From contig NC_092702.1 in NCBI RefSeq assembly GCF_964275005.1, forward strand, positions 7,736,330 to 7,800,329: a DNA stretch of 64,000 bases. Reading direction: 5' to 3'. The notes under the pieces were generated by a model. That model was given only the letters and a program-made list of their open reading frames with translations, made no database searches and was not told the DNA's origin. This document shows, one piece after another, positions 21,791-34,903 of this stretch; the stretch's first letter is position 1, and every line of letters starts with the position of its first letter. The stretch comes from Diadema setosum. Its lineage: Eukaryota > Echinodermata > Echinoidea > Diadematoida > Diadematidae. A program made the position numbers and the translations under genes.

Positions 21791-23073
21791 GTCAATCGGA
21801 GAACAAAGCATAGGAAGGGTTGAGACAAGCCTTGTTTCGCGTAATCTCATGGTGGAATTCCAGTGTCGATAAATCATCCTTGTTTAAAGGCTAACGTGTA
21901 CAAAAAGCCACCTCAGTTTGTTGTTTTTTTTTTCTCTGCAGCAAATAACGCATCTCTAAGATGACATTGTGTTAAGCAATGGGTTTTTTTTTTAAAAAAA
22001 AAGGTGAATTAGAAGCATATTACTGGTGTTCAAAAAGCATATTGTGGACAGGAATAACAGAATTTATTGCATATTGACTCATTGGGTATTTCAGTCTGAT
22101 TGTAATGGTCGTGTTAATGTATGGGATAAAACAATACAACAGACGAATGCTGTGTAAGTGTCTGAATTTGCAAGTGTACACGTATCTTGATATGATCTTG
22201 TCTATTTATGTCACGGGCAAAACAAATTCACGATTCACTATTCGCCTGCATTGATTGCTTGTATGTCATAATGTATTTATAAATTGATGTGTTAAATTTT
22301 CATTTTGATCTTCAAACAGTAACTAGTATGTACTCTTCAAAAGGACAAGAAAATAAAATCTTCATTTAATGTATAAAAGCCATTACTGAATTCAATCTAC
22401 CATAAAATGTAGAGTGAAAATATATTGACTGTCTCACAAGCTTTCAGATACGAAATGAAATAGTTTTTTTTTTTTTTTAAACAGTGAATGTATAAACTGT
22501 CAACCTGGCCTAAGTCAAAAGTGAGTCAAAATTCACACAGTTCGAAGGAGTTTCTCTTATCCGTTTGAATTTGACTGTGGCGAGGCTGAATACACTTTCT
22601 TGTATATCTCTCACATGAGTTGAACTCTTAGATTGGCTGCATGAAGGGGGTGGAAAAATGGGAGAAATAGAATCCAATTTGTAAATATGAGAGAAAAATG
22701 GGTGATAAAAATATGACTACCATCACAGTGAATGTGGAAGGCAGGGATCTTTGATGTTTGTGTAATTGTTCTGTTCTTGTTTTGAATAATCACAAGTTCT
22801 CACCATTACTTGCAATGTGCTGATGTATTCTCCTCACCGCAAGTGTAAGTTATAGGAGACTTCCTCTCACAAAAAGAGAAAGGCTGTCAATAGAGAACAA
22901 ATTATGAAGTCAGTAAATTATACATATTCTTTTTTTTTCAGTGAGCACAAGTTCAGAAAAGCTGCTGTGGTCATGTGATCATGATGTTACTTCCTCTCCT
23001 CTGTAACAATTCTAGGACGAGCCAATTTTCCTCTAGCACGCATCATCCATGGACACCTGCCCAAGCATATGAG

Positions 23074-23243
23074 CAACGCTGCACACTGGCACTGGTCCGA
23101 CGGTCCCTGACCAATAAAAATCACTGTCAGACCAGTAACTTTTTTTCAGGAATGGACCAGTAAAAAATAAAAAAAAACTGGGTACCTAATGGTCCATGAG
23201 AAAGGTCGGACTAGCAGAAAAAATAGGTGAGTGTGCAGCCCTG
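23074..23243. mobile_element. MITE with CAGGGCTGCACACT-type ends, copy 2
   Basis: The left end CAACGCTGCACACTGGCACT mirrors the right end AGTGTGCAGCCCTG. Flanking ATATGAG (23067-23073 and 23244-23250) is a perfect 7-bp target duplication. Subterminal motif GGTCC/GGACCAGTAA. 170 bp, non-coding. Confidence 0.88.
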
Positions 23244-24572
23244 ATATGAGTACCAAAGTGTGATGTCGTAGCCATTCATCGCCATGGAAACTGTTTCTAA
23301 ATGACCCCACCTGACCCGGTCTGTGAACACTATTGTTGCTAGCCATGCTCACACCTGGTTCTAACTGAAGCTGTAACAAAAGACTGTGACATCATCACTT
23401 TGGTACTCTATAGTCGATGACTGGTCTTCAGCTGGTTAATTTTCATCCAGGAAGGACTAAGTTATCAAAGTTACACTATTGAGATTCTGTTGTTAGCAGT
23501 TTCTAAGAAATCGACTGCCTTCTTTGAAGAGAGACTAAGAACATACAGTTTACCAGTAGTTTTAAGCAGAATCATTACATATAGTTGGCATTAACAAAAT
23601 ATTTTGGAAAAAACGGAGTATTTGATATAAACAGGAAGTGTTTTTGGTCTCGTGACCTAAAATGGAAGGGTACACATATTTGTAGATGTTCCTCATCATG
23701 AATGCTAAGAATAGCTTATTTTCATTACTAATTTGTTCACATTTTTACCAATACATTGCTGTTTTTTCTTGAGAAGAAATGCTCTCTAGGGCAAACTGTG
23801 AGCCTTGTGTTTGCCATATTTGCCCATTTCTTTGTTTGTTTTACAAACTCTAGAGATGGAATGAGGCATCTGATTGTCGGGATTTTCTATCATTCTGATT
23901 AGTCTTAAGAAATCGAGAGAAGCACCAGTTTGTGAAGCTGATGGTCGTGCTTAGCAGTGCACAAATCCATGTTTTCAGTGCAGTGCTGAAAAAGATGCTT
24001 GGGAGTTGTTTTGTTTGTTGCCAGAAAGCATCCCTAGAATGTAACATTGTTACAGATGTGTACCTGATTGAAGCATCTGTTTTCACTGTAAATATTAAGA
24101 TTAAACTCATCAGCCACATTTCAAATCAACAATTGTCAATTCTTTATGATTTTCTTGTCACACAGTTGTTCAAGGCTGTAGGAAGGATTTTTGCATACTA
24201 CCACTGGCAGGGTTTGTATCAATCACTGTAGTTATTTGCGAGATTGATCACAATTTGTATATGAAAGCCATTCATACTTATTCTGTACACATGTGTATAG
24301 TTATACATCATTAGGTGGGTGGTAAATTTTATTGGTATTTCTTTTTTAATTCAGTGTTGGTAAAGATTTTTTTGTCTGCCAAGACTGGGGAATTGTGATG
24401 CATTTCTCGATTTGTGACAGAAGAGGTCAATTAAAGAAAAAAAAATATCGGTTGCAGATTTGTAGAAAAATATATGATTGTTTCACGCAGGTTTCATCTG
24501 TGATTCCAGACTATAGCCGTATGTAATGGCCACCTGTATGCAATGGTTACATGGAGACAGAGAGTGAGAGAG

Positions 24573-24680
24573 AATGTGTGTGTGTGTATATATATATGTA
24601 TATATATATATGAGATTAAAACCTAAAATAGCATTAAAACGCTTTATCCTGGCGAGGAAAGTGCATGTTTTAGAAACATA

Positions 24681-24723
<43 letters not shown>

Positions 24724-24835
24724 GTGTATACATGTGTGTGTGTGTGTATGTGTATATATATATATATATATATATACTGTATATATATATTTATTTATAT
24801 ATATATTAAAGAAGAAGGAGTCTCAAATATGCTAT
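24573..24835. repeat. TG/TA microsatellite cluster
   Basis: Three blocks of (TA)n and (TG)n separated by unique sequence at about 24615-24675. Confidence 0.9.
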
Positions 24836-25000
24836 CTGAAGATCCAACATGGTTTTTATTCACAAAATTTTCAACCTGCCTCGGGCCTTCGTCAGTGTAG
24901 TGTATACCAGTACAAGAAAAGTCTTTGCAAACATGAATCATAACAATGCCGCAGAGCGTTGCCCTGGAGCGTTGTCATAGAGAGCATTGATATGTCTTAT
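24836..25000 (-). mobile_element. Penelope-like retroelement LTR-type fragment (tentative)
   Basis: The minus strand reads CTGACGAAGGCCCGAGGCAG, GTTGAAAATTTTGTG, AATAAAAACC. This has the arrangement CTGAxGA, short stem, GAAA, typical of the hammerhead-bearing terminal repeats of Penelope-like elements. The central U of CUGAUGA is C here, and stem II pairs only partly. No reverse transcriptase is present. Confidence 0.3.
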
Positions 25001-25053
25001 ATACAGTAAGCAACACTTGTGGAGAATAGGGGTACGGTAGAAAGTGATGTACA

Positions 25054-25818
25054 ATATGTGACCCGCTACAACAAAAAGGTCCTAAAGTCGCACACGGTCG
25101 AAGCCGTGAAAATCGAGTTTGAAGTCAGAGCATTAAAATTGGTCAAAACTTATGATTTTCTGATTTTGACATATTATTGGAGTCTGACATGTCTTCTATC
25201 ATCTATCGAAATTTTGAAGCAAAATGATGAAAGGAAAGACAAAAAAATAGCGTTTTTCTGAGCCATGTTTTTTTGGCATTTCGACGAAGCAGAAACTGGT
25301 TTGAAAATTTGGATTGAGCGCCACAGATAGGCTCCGCCCCTAACAACGACCAGAGTGATCTCATTGGTCAGTTTGCTGCTTGCTGCTAACCGAGGCGTGA
25401 AGCTCGCACACTGCCCAGTCGACTGGTGCATGCAAGCGGGGTGCTCTATGCTCAGCCGTTTCTCACATCCTGGTCACTGATTGGTCGGTGAGGAGACCGC
25501 CGAAGCTGTGCTTGAATGAACTTTTCGGGGGTTGCTAGGGCTTACCTTCTATTGTCCGGAGCTGAAAACTGGTTTGCGTGCCCCTTGATCACGATTGCGT
25601 CGAAAGGAAAACTTTTAGGGCGCTTTTCTCGAAATAGTGATTTCCCAGACGTCTCGACATGCTCTCTTTTAAACATCGATATCTCCGCAGCCGATTATTT
25701 TTATAAGATGTGTTATATATCAATTTAAAGCAGAAAGATTAAGGAATTATGTCATGCAATTTTCAAATAATCGACCGTGCCCGACTTTAGGATCATTTTG
25801 TTGTAGCGGGTCACATAT
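25054..25818. mobile_element. TIR element, ATATGTGACCCGCTACAACA family, copy 2
   Basis: TIRs ATATGTGACCCGCTACAACA and its inverted partner TTGTTGTAGCGGGTCACATA enclose 765 bp colinear with copy 1 at 6211-6885. This copy is about 90 bp longer in the middle. No transposase. Confidence 0.88.
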
Positions 25819-25868
25819 AATCTTAACAAAAACTTGACTCAAACTCAACAAAAAGTTATGTGTATACA

Positions 25869-25869
25869 C

Positions 25870-25911
<42 letters not shown>

Positions 25912-25948
25912 TTTAAGACCACTTAACGCCCTCATTCTCAACAGGGTG

Positions 25949-26022
<74 letters not shown>
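25869..26022. repeat. (TA)n and (GA)n microsatellites
   Basis: A (TA)n block at about 25870-25907, and a (TA)n/(GA)n block at about 25950-26022. Confidence 0.92.
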
Positions 26023-26028
<6 letters not shown>

Positions 26029-26920
26029 AGCAGGTTTGCTAATGCCAAAGGGGAGTACAAGTACATGTAGGCCCTACCGATTTGACATGCATACCCCGAG
26101 ACTCGCTCACACACGGGACCTTCAGTTTCATCTATGCGTATGTCCCCGTCCAGAGGGGAAGGAATGTTTTTGCCTCTGAAACAACATTGACAGCACAGTG
26201 GCACAACAAAGATGGCTCCGCTGGTTTCTCTCGAGTCATGAATCAGGGACCCACTCATTGGTATATCAACTCAGGGAAAGCTTGTAACCTACAATGCTCT
26301 CACCATGGACCAGTCAGTGAGGCATAATGTTTACTTAGCCAGTCACACATGGCAGCATTTTAATAAGTTCACATATATCTTATTTACAAAATTTAATATT
26401 TAGGAATATGCAGAACATCATCATCATCACTGTCATACATTGTTGATGGTCACACCCCATAAAATCATACATACTATATGAGGTTATGATGAAATACAAC
26501 ATGAATTATGGCAAATACTTTCGACACATATTTCACGAAATGAAAATGTAAAGAATGACAAGGTCTGAGATATGTGGAAAGAAGCATTACAACAGACTTG
26601 CCTCATTTAATTGTAATTTTTGAGTCTTCCCTGCTTTCTTTTGTTTTTTGTTACATTTCTAATTCCACACATTAATCATTCTGCAGGGAGCAAAAAACAA
26701 AAAACAAAAAATAAAACAAAACAAAAAACAGTATTCTCCAATTTCAACAGCTTGTTTGCAGGGCCTACAGTGTACTATGTGATTTGCATTCTGTTGGAAG
26801 CATTATGCAGTATCACATACACTAAGCTGCAAAGTTTTCCGATTCTGCAGGAGACTTCCCGAAAAAAATTAGATGCTCGTTTGCCTTTTTGACGAGAGAA
26901 TATAAATGTCTCCCTGATTT

Positions 26921-27900
26921 AGGTACTGAATTTGCCCATCACACATCCAGTCATCCTCGGATGGGACTTTATCACCAACCAGAATGCATCCATTTCCTCC
27001 GCATCATTCAACATGCCTGGTTCCACCATCCCTTTCAGTAACCGTCAGCAGTAGGCCTACCAAGCCCCGCTGAAGTGTAAAAGTTCCTCTTGTGGGACAC
27101 TCTCATATCCTGCCTATGTGTGAAATCCATGTCCAGGGAAAACTTGCTTCTCTGCAGTTCAACATTGTACCAAGAGACTTATGAGGGATGCACTGAACCA
27201 GCAACACAAGGTCACATTCCTGTCATAGTTGCCACACTCTTGCCTTGTTTGAGCCTCAGGATGGTCTTATTCTGGTACGTCTCAGTAACCCCTCAAATGG
27301 AGCAGTGGATTTGCCTGCAGACATATGCCTTGGACAGTTTTTCTAACTAACAGGAAACAAGGGAGAGGAGTATGAGATCATGAACGCTACCATTTGTGTT
27401 CCCTTCATATACCGATGAAGAGTTGACTGAGATGCAGCAACAGGATGGGTGTCTGGGGATTGTGTGGCAATGCTTTAGAGGCAGAAGGCAGGTAGGAAAC
27501 CAGAGAACCCGGTAGATTATCTTCACTCGAAGGTCACAGGATGATTTAGTCAGTTTCCTGGGTTAGTTGTCAGCAACAGTATCCTGTACTGACAGGTGAA
27601 GGCTGAAGAGATCGGCCCATTTAGACAATTGTTGGTACCTAGATGTCTCTGCTCGAAGAAATCAAAACGGGCCCATGACCATTGGGGGCATCAAAGATTC
27701 AACCAGACTACCGGTATCCTGGACACTGGTGCTTCTGGCCTGTGTTGCATCAAGATGTGAAAGCCTATGTGAAGAAGTGCTTCTCTTGCACCATTGCTAA
27801 GGCTTCTAGTCCAACTATCCACACTCCTTAGAGACACTTATTAGCATTTCAACAAATGGAATTACTGGCCATAGACTTGATTTGAAACATATACTGGCTG
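26921..27900 (+). pseudogene. Ty3/gypsy pol relic (protease and integrase remnants)
   Basis: Short translated stretches in shifting frames fit a gypsy polyprotein. PITHPVILGWDFI at ~26930-26975 is the end of an aspartic-protease-type domain. FEPQDGLILVRLSNPSNG at ~27245-27305 is typical of the spacer after it. An integrase zinc-binding segment (HDHWGHQ, then VKAYVKKCFSCTIAKASS) lies at ~27675-27810, followed by MELLAIDL. Stops and frameshifts break every part, and the reverse transcriptase seems largely deleted. No LTRs were found. Dead copy. Confidence 0.72.
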
Positions 27901-28244
27901 GAACAAATTATTTTTGATAGGGCCCAAATTTCATTTCAATATTTTTGCCTTAAAAAACAACAACAAAATATCCTATTCTTGGACACAAGCATTTCTTTCA
28001 ATAGAAACAATACCACATACTAGTATCTATTTCCATAGAAATAATGATATCTGTTTCTGTCACTAGAATTTCTTTTTCAACTCAAATGTCAGCTGAAGAT
28101 GGTCACAACACATCCACGTACTGTTCGCTGTCCGTGTATCTTCGGCAGAAATGATGAATGAAATGCCTTTGCAAAAGTCATGAGATGGCATATTGAGATG
28201 TGCCATAAGTCGTGTTTGATTTTTTGGTGGATGGCAACGGTCCG

Positions 28245-28432
28245 TCAAAAAATCCTCTTCTTCAGGATGTAGATGACCGTCGCTAGGAAGAGGGCGAGGG
28301 CAAGGAATATTAGCAGCTTGTCGGTCATCTCCCTCCGGCCGTACTTGGTCAGGAGGTTGCGGCTGGTGTGGATCACTCCGGCCATCCCTTTGAATTCCTC
28401 GTGCGTCTCTTGCAGAGTGCCGGATGATTTGA
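28245..28432 (-). CDS. BNIP1: BNIP1 exon 6, SNARE end and membrane anchor
   Basis: The acceptor is TTTCCCCAG|TC. Encodes KSSGTLQETHEEFKGMAGVI, TKYGRREMTDK and the hydrophobic anchor LLIFLALALFLATVIYIL, then KKRIF and TGA (28247-28245 on the minus strand). This is the most conserved part of the family. Confidence 0.96.
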
Positions 28433-31400
28433 CTGGGGAAAGATTTGACACAAAGAGGACGCAAATTACAACGCTAAGATGTGGAGCTAATTTTCCATGG
28501 GGTTGATCATGTCTTTAACACAGTCTGCATACCATTCAAATCAAATCACAATTCACTGCTTTACTAGCATGCATCCTGAGGAGAAAAACATCTCTTCTTA
28601 AAAAAAAAAAAAATATATATATATATACATATACATATATATATACATTAAAGGGACTGTACAGTACTGGTTGAGGTAGGGATTCATGTTTTGAACATTC
28701 CTAAGTGAGATAATGAAAAGCCTCTTATGAAATATGAAAGAGCATGTAATTTTAAGAAGGATTCAACGTTTATTTGATGAAAATTGGTTTTCAAATGGCT
28801 GAGATATCCAAAAAAGTGCTAATAATAAAAGGCGACATGCCCCAACTTTATTAGTATCTCTTTGTTTCACCTTGTTTTTGGATATCTCAGCCATTTCAAA
28901 ACCGATTCTCATAGAATAAACTTTTGATAACCCTTAGATTTGCATGCTCTTTGACATCTCATAGAGTGGTTTCTGAATATCTCACAAAACGTTAACAGCT
29001 AAATCTTCACCTCGACCAGAACTGTACACACCCTTTAAACCCAGTTCTTGCTATAATTGAAATGAAAGAGGACAAATGCATGGGACTATCTTCATTAATG
29101 CAAAGTTTCAATGAATCTTAAAGGGGAAGGCTAGTAACTGATCAGTGGGGATCAGTGGAAATGCTGGGAGATGATTGTTCCAATCCTTATGGGATTCATT
29201 CAAGAGTTCATTGTACATCTATTGTTGTGTGAAAATGATTTGCTTCAGAACGGTCTCATATTCAAGTAATGTGCAGATTAATGCCCCGTCACTGACCAGG
29301 GACGCTAACCTGGAAGCATTAAACTGCACATTACTTGAATATGAGACCATTCTGAAGCAAATCATTTTCACACAACAATAGATATACAATGAACTCTTGA
29401 ATGAATCCCATACGGATTGGAACAATCATCTCCCAGCATTTCCACTGATTCCCACTGATCAGTTACTAGCCTTCCCCTTTAAAAGATGATTTGAGATTGT
29501 CATCTCTGGAGTAGCTTGGAAAGGCAGGCTTGTCCATGAGGGGTTTTAGCATGTCACTGCAACATCCTCATATCTTGTGCAACATCCTCAAAAGCCAGCA
29601 ACATGTTGTGCAACATTCTCAAGAATTTGCAACAAGCTCAAAATTAAATGTATTCAAACATGTGAAAAACATGTGCAAAACATAAGAAACATCAAACTAA
29701 CTGGTACTTAGATATTTGTGTGCAAAACATTAGAGAGAACATTGAATTTAAGCATCACGAAGAGAGATAAGCTGCAAAATATTGCATACTACGTGCTCGT
29801 GATGTGAGGTCTGCGTATGTACAATTTCTGCAATATTCTCAGATTCTGAGCTTACAAAATGCTCAAATTTCAAGTCGTAGACCACCCTGGAAAGAAGAAA
29901 ACTTGTGTGCAAATATCTCTTGGTTTCACACATGAAATACTGTTCAATTAACAAAAGGCTGTTCACCACCATCTTTAGACATTATGTTATGCATTCTCAC
30001 TATAACAATCTTCCATATTCCTTGTGATACAAGGAAAAGAAATATTAGACAAGAGCCAGATTCAAAACAGATGATTGAGTTCTGTGTCAAAAAGCATGTT
30101 TTTGATATTATATTACTATTCTTTGTGGCAGCCTACTCTTGATTATTAAGTTTTCTTTTTATTACTTTTTGCATTGAAAGTGATTAAAAAGCATGCCACT
30201 ATCCTACATACACTGATGAACCCATCTCCATCTCTATCTCTAAATGCCCTGTGAGTTCCAAACCTACCTAATGTCTGATTGGTGATGTTGCTCCTCTCAA
30301 CATTGGCTGCCATCATCCGATTCAGACTCAGCAGATTTTCTGTGATGCTGCTCGCAGTCTTGGCAAGATCTTCTTTATTCTTCCTGTTGGGCAGCAACGA
30401 ATAAGGCAAGTCAGAGTGGACTAGTGTGCTACGGATACCTAACTGTGAATTGATCCTTGCTTCAAGCCCTGGGCACAACAATGTCCAAGTACACTAAATC
30501 CTCCCTTCAAGAGGATGAGTGGGTGAGTAAGTATTCTCTGTAGTAGATCCAGATTCTCACGGAACACTCGTTTTAATAGAGTCGCAATGGCTTCCAATTT
30601 GCCAACGAATATCTTGCTGATTGTGTACAAGGCACTCACTGGTCAAGCCCCAAGTTATATTACAGAACGATTACCACTCACATCTTGCAAACACACTCAC
30701 AACAATGCGGTTCCTGAGATACTCTCCTTACCAACATGTAAACTTAAATTAAAATTAGGAGACTGGGCATTCGTTTGCGCAGCCCCAAAACTGTGGAATA
30801 ACTTAAGATTAGAAATTAGGATATCCCATACTGTAGCATCATTTACATGAATTTAACTGTTTACTATTGTTTAAGCTTATCAGGAGTTCTTGCCGCACAA
30901 AAGAATATACATACATAGGCTACAGAGATTAAATTAGGTTATAAATTGGCATTATCCTTATATTGTTATTCTTCAGGTGTGAAAATTTGCACAAAAGTGA
31001 TTTTGACCTCACCCATAGTCTCAGGTGGTAAGAGGAGATTACCACTACCAAGTAGGTCTGCAAATTCCCTATAAAGTCAAGATTTTCCCTCATTTTGCTT
31101 CAGTAAAGGAACCACAAGAAACACACAGGGGTGGTTCTTTGTTAAGCACTGTTCTCACCTCTTCCTCACTTGTGGGTCCTCCTTCGCTCTCAAGAGCTCA
31201 TTCCTCTGGTCTCGGTCTATCTCCATCTTACACGTGAGATTTGCTTTCCTGATTGCAGTCTGTGTGCTGAATGCAGAGAGAATAATCGTTTCATGACACC
31301 GTCACAAACACTGTGTTTGACGATTCTCAATTCCTCAGCACCATTTACACGTGTGTATTTGTAACTGAAACATTTACATTAGTGGTAACACTGATGACTG

Positions 31401-34400
31401 GTACACGGCATGGTGTTACCATTCTGTGTATCATACTGTACCTATGTCCATCCCCATTTGTCCCTGTGTGCATTTCAGTCTTGAGTAATTCCTAGGTGTA
31501 ACACCTAGGACGTACAGTGTACTCAAGACTGAAATATTGAGTGGGTACAAATGGGGTCATACAGAGATATGATACACAGGGTGGTAAAAGATATGCTATG
31601 GGTAATATGCTACACCAGTTAAGAGAGAGTGTGTACCGGTACACTCGGAATGTTACACAAGAGTAGCAGAGATAGTACAAAAGAGTGATTTTTCTGATTT
31701 GGGTTCCAATGTGTTTTCGCCAAATCAAATGTGCCACTACCAATGTCTTACATTGTGAGTCATGAATATTTGTGGTTAGTATTTCCACATTCATTTCCTA
31801 TTTCCAACTATTTCCACCCTGCAAAACTTTTGATTTTTACAGTGTATTTCAATTAGCAGTATACCCTACCAGCTTCAAACAGAAACTGAGATATTGTAAC
31901 ACTCATTCTGGTGTCCAAAATCATCATCAGCTTGTCACTCTGCACTCCACAAGCTGAGCAGCATCTAGTCAACCTCCAACAGACATTCAGGGCGAAAAGG
32001 GAAAGGCAGAAGAAGGAGGTCCTCTCTCAGTGAGTTCCAGTGGTAGACTGATTCTTTGTTAAGAACCCACAGGGTAGTCTTTCCATTTGCATGTTTAAAT
32101 CATAGACTACAAAACCAATCAAAATGCTATGATGAAAAGCGTGTGACCTGAGGTCAAAGAAAGAACCAATGGAAAGTAAAGATGGGGTGATCATGAGTTG
32201 AACTTAAACATGAATGGGAACAGAAAAAGAGTCATGAGGTGTGGAGATGGGTGAGAAGTAAAGAAGGTACTGGAAAGTGTATCATAGGCACAAGGAAGGG
32301 GAAAGAAATTGGGATGAATGGGAGGCTAAGTGTGAGAAGAAATGATAAGAGGCATGTATGGAAAATAAACTCTATGAAAAGTTAAAGAAAATTTGAATTT
32401 GATACAAATATATCTTTGGAAAGGCTGAAATCACTGGACACATCATGTTATACAAAATTTTAAAAAGGGGCAACATATATCAGCAGGTAATGGGAGAAAA
32501 TCTTATGCAAAAAAAAAAAAAAAAAAAAAAAAATATATATATAGTTTTGCTCATCAGTACCAAATTTCTGTGACATGCAGTTCCGGGGTAAGGTACCATG
32601 TACAGTAGTCATGACACGGCCAAACATGTATAAATATACTTGCTTTAGAAGCTGTTTGTGGTAATGTTCAGCTTCTTTCAGTAGTCCGATCCTGTCCGTT
32701 TCTTTGTCTTGCTCCTTACCAATTTTCTCTAATTCCTGGACAGACAAACATACAGAAATGCAGAAGAATGACACATTGGGGCCCATTCTTTGCAGATCAA
32801 AAACATGGTCACTTTTGAACTGGTAATGTGACAGTGTTTATTTTCTTATATATTTCGGATCCCACAAAATGCATTTTATCATGGGATAATAAGTGCAATC
32901 CGGTTCAGAAATCTTAGTGTATTAGCTTTACGCTGTGTAAATATATTAAAAGGTGACTGACTGTACATCCGTTTACACCCTGAAGCATTACTAGTATGTC
33001 TTGAATGCAGAGACTAAACCAAGATTACGGCAAAACTATTGCAGTAACCATGGCAACAACTGATATACTCTAGTCTTAGTTGATTGGTCACATTTGTACT
33101 GTAGCCATGCTGGTAACTAACTATTGAAAATAACTCATTATGTCTAGAAACAGCACAATATTCTTACTGCACCATTCAAACTGCAAGTGAACAAATGACA
33201 CCTGTAACTTCCACAGCATATCACTAGGTTACAACAGATCATTACAGTCAAATACTAAAAGTTCTTCACATGCAACATTTATTTGTCCCTCAATGATAAG
33301 ATGGAAAAAGAACAATGCACCTCTTTCAAGACAGAGTCACAAATCATTCCTTTCTTGCAAAGAAGTTTTTTATTTCCTGATTTTGGCAACATATCAACAA
33401 CAACAAAAAAACTAATCTAATCTAAATCTTAAAATCTGTCTCTTATCGATTTTTGACACTAGACACATATATAATTAAAGTTCTTTAATCATAATCTGAA
33501 AGCAGTTAGAGAAAATAATAAAACAAAATCCACCTTTGAATTAAAATGTAGTAACTAGTAGAAGCTAAGTACAAGGTACAACTTGGAAGACAAACCTCAA
33601 TTCTGCTCTTCAGGACTGCAGTCTCAGCTTTTATTCTTGAATTTATGTCATTTAGACCCTCCATCGTCTTGCAGCTGCCTCTCAACTCCTAGTATAAAAA
33701 TGACACATGCAAGACTAGGATTTATTTGTATGTGATAAGGGAAAACAAAAATGTTGAAAAATAAACATTGGGTGAGCTGAGGGATCCTTACCCTTCACTG
33801 CTTCAGCTGTCACTCTTACTGAATACAGACCTCCAGTAAATGTTGAGTATGGTAGCGTAACTGTCCAAAATCTGCCTCTGCAAATGTGCAGGAGTTAGAG
33901 GACAAGCAGTAGTCCGATTGGTGGAATGTTCCAAGTCATCCAGGCCAATGTGATACAGAAAATAATAAGGGGAAGGGGGAGGGTGAGGGTGTAGGTCTAT
34001 GCCATAGAGCTGTATTATACGTAATAGAGTGCGGACTCGTCATACGCGCTCACGTTAAGGCTCTGTGATCGCATGGAGCCCGATCTGCCATTACTAAGAG
34101 TGGCAAAACTTCAGTACAGTGCGAATCGCTTGTGTATTAGCAATGTACCGTTGCGTTGACAACCGGGGTTGACAATGCCGGATTTGCTCCTTTTCAAGAC
34201 ATACACGCGATGAAAATCAACGATTTGAGTGATAATATGATAATCTCATTCACAAAACCACGCGTTACGCAATATAATTGCTATTTTTGATGTAAATTCA
34301 AGCTAAATAATTATCTCCTCAGTAGTGTATCAATTTTCATACGCTGAGCGCTGATTGTTCATCGCGGACACAAGTGCAGCTACGCAGCTAATTAGCTCTG

Positions 34401-34868
34401 ATTGATCGAGTGGTGAACGCGACTTGGAGATAATTTGTAACCCCGGGGGCGGTAATCAGTGGTATAGCTAGGATTTTTCCAGTAGGGGGCACTGGGGGCC
34501 TCGCAATTTTGTTCTAGGGGGCACCCTGAACTGCTACTGTGATTATTTATTTATTCAGCATATTTTTTTTTTTCAGGGGGTGGGGGTGGGAGGCACATGG
34601 TGGCATACAATTTTTTTTTGGGGGGGGGGGGTGTGGGGGCAGATCCCCCATACCTACAGCCCTGGGGACGCTGCCATTACAAGTCCTGTCAATGCGTGTA
34701 AAAGGGGTTGTTTCTACGGATGGGCGATGTACGCGCGTATAGTGAAAAGGGTAGCAAAATCGCTGAAATCAGAGGAAAAGGCCATACTTTTACAAAAGTA
34801 GCTAGGCTACTTGAAAAAAGGTAGCTTCAGAGTGAATTTGGTGTATTTTGAGATCAAAGGATCATTAC

Positions 34869-34903
<35 letters not shown>

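Larger units (their letters stand above)
18389..22360 (+). other. NSD 3'UTR candidate and downstream non-coding DNA
   Basis: No coding sequence was recognised. A consensus AATAAA lies at 22352-22357, the first clear one I noticed after the stop codon, which would imply a 3'UTR of about 4 kb if used. The stretch includes a TCTA microsatellite, a MITE and a CA repeat, so an earlier non-canonical poly(A) site is equally possible. Confidence 0.3.

Noticed and set aside
30146..30267. Continuation of BNIP1 exon 5 beyond its donor
   Set aside because: The frame stays open, but homology stops exactly at the GTAGG donor and resumes in phase at 28432.
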